Source of the DNA: an uncultured Propionibacteriaceae bacterium
GTDB taxonomy: Bacteria; Actinomycetota; Actinomycetes; Propionibacteriales; Propionibacteriaceae
Assembly (NCBI GenBank): GCA_936941515.1
Contig: CAKZJI010000362.1
Span: 1-10,598 of the forward strand
DNA: 10,598 nucleotides
Direction: 5' to 3'
Shown here: positions 8,481 to 10,598 of the stretch, in pieces
How the letters are laid out: each line of letters opens with the position of its first letter
Position numbering within the stretch: position 1 is the first letter of the stretch
Position numbers and translations under genes: made by a program
The notes under the pieces: model-generated
Databases searched by the model: none
Told to the model about the DNA's origin: nothing
The model's input: the letters and a program-made list of their open reading frames with translations, nothing else

Positions 8481-8697
8481 GGGCGACAGTGTGGCAGAAG
8501 GCATACTATTGTCGCTTGTTGTGGCCTCGTCGAGTGTCTCTCGGTCCCGGGTGCAGCGTCTCGCAGCGTTCACCTCACTCACGGTACGCCCGGTGTCGTC
8601 TCACTCGGCTGCCGTGGCAGGACTCCCGTCCCGGAGCCGTCTCCCACTGACGGACTTCAGCGCACACCGCCAGCTGGCCGCTTGACTACCCGGAAAC
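8481..8697. other. Divergent intergenic region between xerC and def
   Basis: About 217 bp if xerC starts at 8480. The only promoter-like element is an AT-rich spot at 8503-8509: it reads TAGTAT on the minus strand (towards xerC) and TACTAT on the plus strand (towards def), so overlapping divergent -10 boxes are possible. Neither has a good -35. A TTGACT at about 8682 lies too close to def to be its -35. A small CCGTC/GACGG inverted repeat occurs near 8638-8654. No credible gene is visible in the rest. Confidence 0.35.
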
Positions 8698-8707
8698 GAG
8701 GAGATTG

Positions 8708-9307
8708 ATGCCTGACGACCTCACCGTTGGCGGCCGTGTCCGCCCCATCACCCGCTGGGGCACCCCGGTGATGCATGCGCCGACTGAGCCGATCACGGAC
8801 TTCGGGGAGGAACTGCATGAGTTGGTGCGCGACATGTTCGCGACCATGCGCGCCGCCGACGGCGTTGGATTGGCGGCGACACAGGTGGGTGTCGGCCTGG
8901 CGGTCTTCGTGTACGAATGTCCCGACGCCCAGGAGCGGGTTCACCGGGGCGTGGTCTGCAATCCCGAGGTGGAACTGTCGACGGGCAAGGACCGCAACCT
9001 GGATGCCAGTGAGGAGGGTTGCTTGTCCTGGCCCGGTGGATACTCCAGCGTCGCCCGTCCCGACAGGGCCATCTGCCGCGGGCAGGATGCCTTCGGGCGG
9101 CGGATTGAGCTCGTGGGCACTGGCCTGCTGGCCCGTTGTTTCCAGCACGAGACTGACCACCTCAACGGCACGGTGTTCGGTGACCGGCTCTCAAGCCGTT
9201 CGCGGCGGAAGCTGGACGAGACGGTGCAGAACCTGGCGTGGCGCTACCCCGAGGATTGGCCGATCTCCCCGAAACGCACCTCGGCCCCGCTCCCCTCGCA
9301 GGATTGA
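8708..9307 (+). CDS. def: Peptide deformylase
   Basis: Metalloenzyme that removes the formyl group from the initiator methionine of nascent proteins at the ribosome exit. The 199-residue protein contains all three family motifs: GVGLAATQ (52-59), EGCLS (103-107) with metal ligand C105, and QHETDH (146-151) with metal ligands H147 and H151 and catalytic E148. The C-terminal tail (about 182-199, rich in Pro/Ser) is in keeping with actinobacterial deformylases. The start ATG at 8708-8710 has GAGGAG at 8698-8703; a TTG just before it is in frame but less likely. It diverges from xerC and is followed after 121 bp by the secreted nuclease. It is not next to fmt here, at least within the window. Confidence 0.97.
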   Translation: MPDDLTVGGRVRPITRWGTPVMHAPTEPITDFGEELHELVRDMFATMRAADGVGLAATQVGVGLAVFVYECPDAQERVHRGVVCNPEVELSTGKDRNLDASEEGCLSWPGGYSSVARPDRAICRGQDAFGRRIELVGTGLLARCFQHETDHLNGTVFGDRLSSRSRRKLDETVQNLAWRYPEDWPISPKRTSAPLPSQD

Positions 9308-9428
9308 GAGCTGCCCCCAACTCCCGACGTGTATTTCAACCACACCCAGTCACTGACAGAAGTGGCAGTTTCTGGGCGTAGCTGAGACAATTTCCTGCGG
9401 CTATCCCGGAGTCCTCGGAGGTTGGGTC
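9308..9428. other. Spacer between def and the secreted nuclease gene
   Basis: Contains the nuclease ribosome binding site GGAGG (9417-9421), 7 nt before its ATG. CTGACA (9353-9358) and GACAAT (9386-9391) are promoter-like but badly spaced for each other. A 5-bp CAGAA/TTCTG pairing around 9357-9374 is too weak to be called a def terminator. Nothing else is visible. Confidence 0.4.
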
Positions 9429-10598
9429 ATGGGTGATCGCAGAAGTCTTGCGCTCGGTGTTGCAGTGTCTCTTCTCATGGGCGCGGGCTTCGGCTTCGCA
9501 GCTCCCCCTGCCCTCGCCTCCGATGTGCTGCCCATCGGGGCCGTGCAGGGCGCGGGCGATATCAGTCCTCTCGCAGGTCAGAGCGTCACCATTGAGGGCG
9601 TCGTCGTGGGTGACTTCCAAGCCCAGGGACAGTTCAACGGTGTCTTCCTGCAGGACGACGGCGACGGGGATGAGACCACCAGTGATGGGATCTTCGTGTT
9701 CGACAGGGGCCGCAACGACCTCAGTGTCGGCGATCACGTCCGCGTGACGGGCAAGGTGAGTGAGTTCAACGGCCAGACCCAGCTCACCCCCAGTTCCGTG
9801 ACCCGGCTTGCCAGCGGTGTCCCCACACCCGCAGCCACTGCCTTGACCCTGCCTGTGACGGACTGGGAACGCTACGAGGGGATGCTGCTGACCTTCCCCC
9901 AGGACCTGACGATCGTCGAGTATTTCAACTTTGACCGATTCGGGGAGATCACCTATGCGACGCAAAGGCAGTGGACCCCAACCTCTGTCACGTCCCCGGG
10001 CCAGGAGGCCATCACCCTGTTGAACGCCAACAGCGCAGACAGGCTGATCGTCGATGACGGGCGCGGAGCCCAGAACCCAAGCCCAGCCATCCACCCCAAT
10101 GGCCGCCCTCTCGCCAGGGACAACTACTTCCGCGGCGGGGACAGCGTCGCCGGGCTGACGGGCGTGCTCAGCTACAACTTCGGGGCTTTCAAACTGCAGC
10201 CCACGCAGGGCGGCAAGCACACCGTCCGCAATCCCCGCCCAAGCGCACCGCCGCAGCTGGGCGATATGAGGATCGCATCATTCAACGTGCTGAACTACTT
10301 CACGACCCTGACCTCCGAGAATGCGGCGGCACGGGGTGCTGACACCGCGGAGGAGTTCCAGCGGCAGCAGGCCAAGATCGTCGCAGCCATGACCGAGCTG
10401 AATGCCGACGTGTTCGGGCTGATGGAGATCGAGAACAACGGCCTAGCCCTCCAGAACCTGGTGGATGCCCTCAACGCGAATTCTCCGGGAACCTATGCCG
10501 CTGTCTCCACGGGCAGAGTGGGCAGTGATGCCATCTTCCAGGCCTTCATCTACAAACCAGGGGCCGTGGAGCCCGTCGGCAACTTCGCAACACTGAAT
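9429..10598 (+). CDS. Secreted ExeM/NucH-type extracellular nuclease, 3' part missing
   Basis: The frame stays open from the ATG at 9429 to the right edge (390 codons, no stop). A signal peptide covers about residues 1-31 (hydrophobic LALGVAVSLLMGAGFGFA, then APPALA). An OB-fold-like module follows (about 38-135; SVTIEGVVVGDFQ, GVFLQDDGDGDETTSDGIFVFD, GDHVRVTGKVSEFNGQTQL), as in exported nucleases of the YhcR/ExeM type. After a linker, an exonuclease-endonuclease-phosphatase domain begins at about 277 with MRIASFNVLNYF, and its metal-binding glutamate is in FGLMEIENNG. The catalytic histidines should lie beyond the edge. The family degrades extracellular DNA or RNA; ExeM-type members are linked to biofilm release and nutrient recovery. 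GGAGG 7 nt before the ATG supports the start. Any wall anchor or extra C-terminal domain is out of view. Confidence 0.9.
   Translation, partial: MGDRRSLALGVAVSLLMGAGFGFAAPPALASDVLPIGAVQGAGDISPLAGQSVTIEGVVVGDFQAQGQFNGVFLQDDGDGDETTSDGIFVFDRGRNDLSVGDHVRVTGKVSEFNGQTQLTPSSVTRLASGVPTPAATALTLPVTDWERYEGMLLTFPQDLTIVEYFNFDRFGEITYATQRQWTPTSVTSPGQEAITLLNANSADRLIVDDGRGAQNPSPAIHPNGRPLARDNYFRGGDSVAGLTGVLSYNFGAFKLQPTQGGKHTVRNPRPSAPPQLGDMRIASFNVLNYFTTLTSENAAARGADTAEEFQRQQAKIVAAMTELNADVFGLMEIENNGLALQNLVDALNANSPGTYAAVSTGRVGSDAIFQAFIYKPGAVEPVGNFATLN

Noticed and set aside
9336..10220. Minus-strand open frame of 294 codons opposite the nuclease gene
   Set aside because: Shadow of the nuclease reading frame, which has a signal peptide, OB-fold and nuclease motifs; the antisense product is featureless.

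Overview
The window is GC-rich chromosomal DNA with the conserved actinobacterial translation and cell-envelope block rpsB-tsf-pyrH-frr-cdsA-rlmN, all on the minus strand. An M23 peptidase gene diverging from the rpsB side and a xerC recombinase gene nearby are also typical of Actinomycetota. Base composition, protein style and lack of Gram-negative features fit a high-GC Gram-positive, possibly Propionibacteriales. I cannot name the genus from sequence alone.

Layout. Positions 1-4720 (minus) hold, in transcription order, rpsB (ribosomal protein S2), tsf (EF-Ts), a strong hairpin terminator, then pyrH (UMP kinase), frr (ribosome recycling factor), cdsA (CDP-diglyceride synthase) and rlmN (23S rRNA A2503 methyltransferase, cut by the left edge). 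The last three are tightly packed: frr/cdsA overlap as TGATG and cdsA/rlmN are one base apart. rpsB has a leader of about 200 nt with at least five consecutive perfect or near-perfect stem-loops behind a recognisable promoter. A secreted HAD-family phosphatase-like lipoprotein (5025-6338, minus) lies upstream of rpsB and is followed by its own hairpin. A perfect 10-bp inverted repeat lies just before its start codon.

Positions 6644-7555 (plus) encode an exported protein with two M23 (LytM) domains. The first has lost both catalytic histidines and the second looks intact. It converges on xerC (minus, 7590 to about 8480). Beyond xerC the strand switches again to def (peptide deformylase, 8708-9307) and then a secreted OB-fold plus ExeM/NucH-type nuclease (from 9429, cut by the right edge).

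How the genes fit together. The minus-strand block serves translation (S2, EF-Ts, RRF, rRNA methylation), pyrimidine nucleotide supply and phospholipid precursor synthesis; def adds N-terminal processing of nascent proteins. The HAD lipoprotein and the secreted nuclease, at opposite ends of the accessory part, could both release phosphate or nucleosides outside the cell, but this link is only inference. I saw no CRISPR array, tRNA, rRNA, insertion sequence or phage gene. The most interesting signals are the structured rpsB leader, the pseudo-enzyme/enzyme M23 tandem, and the inverted repeat before the HAD gene.
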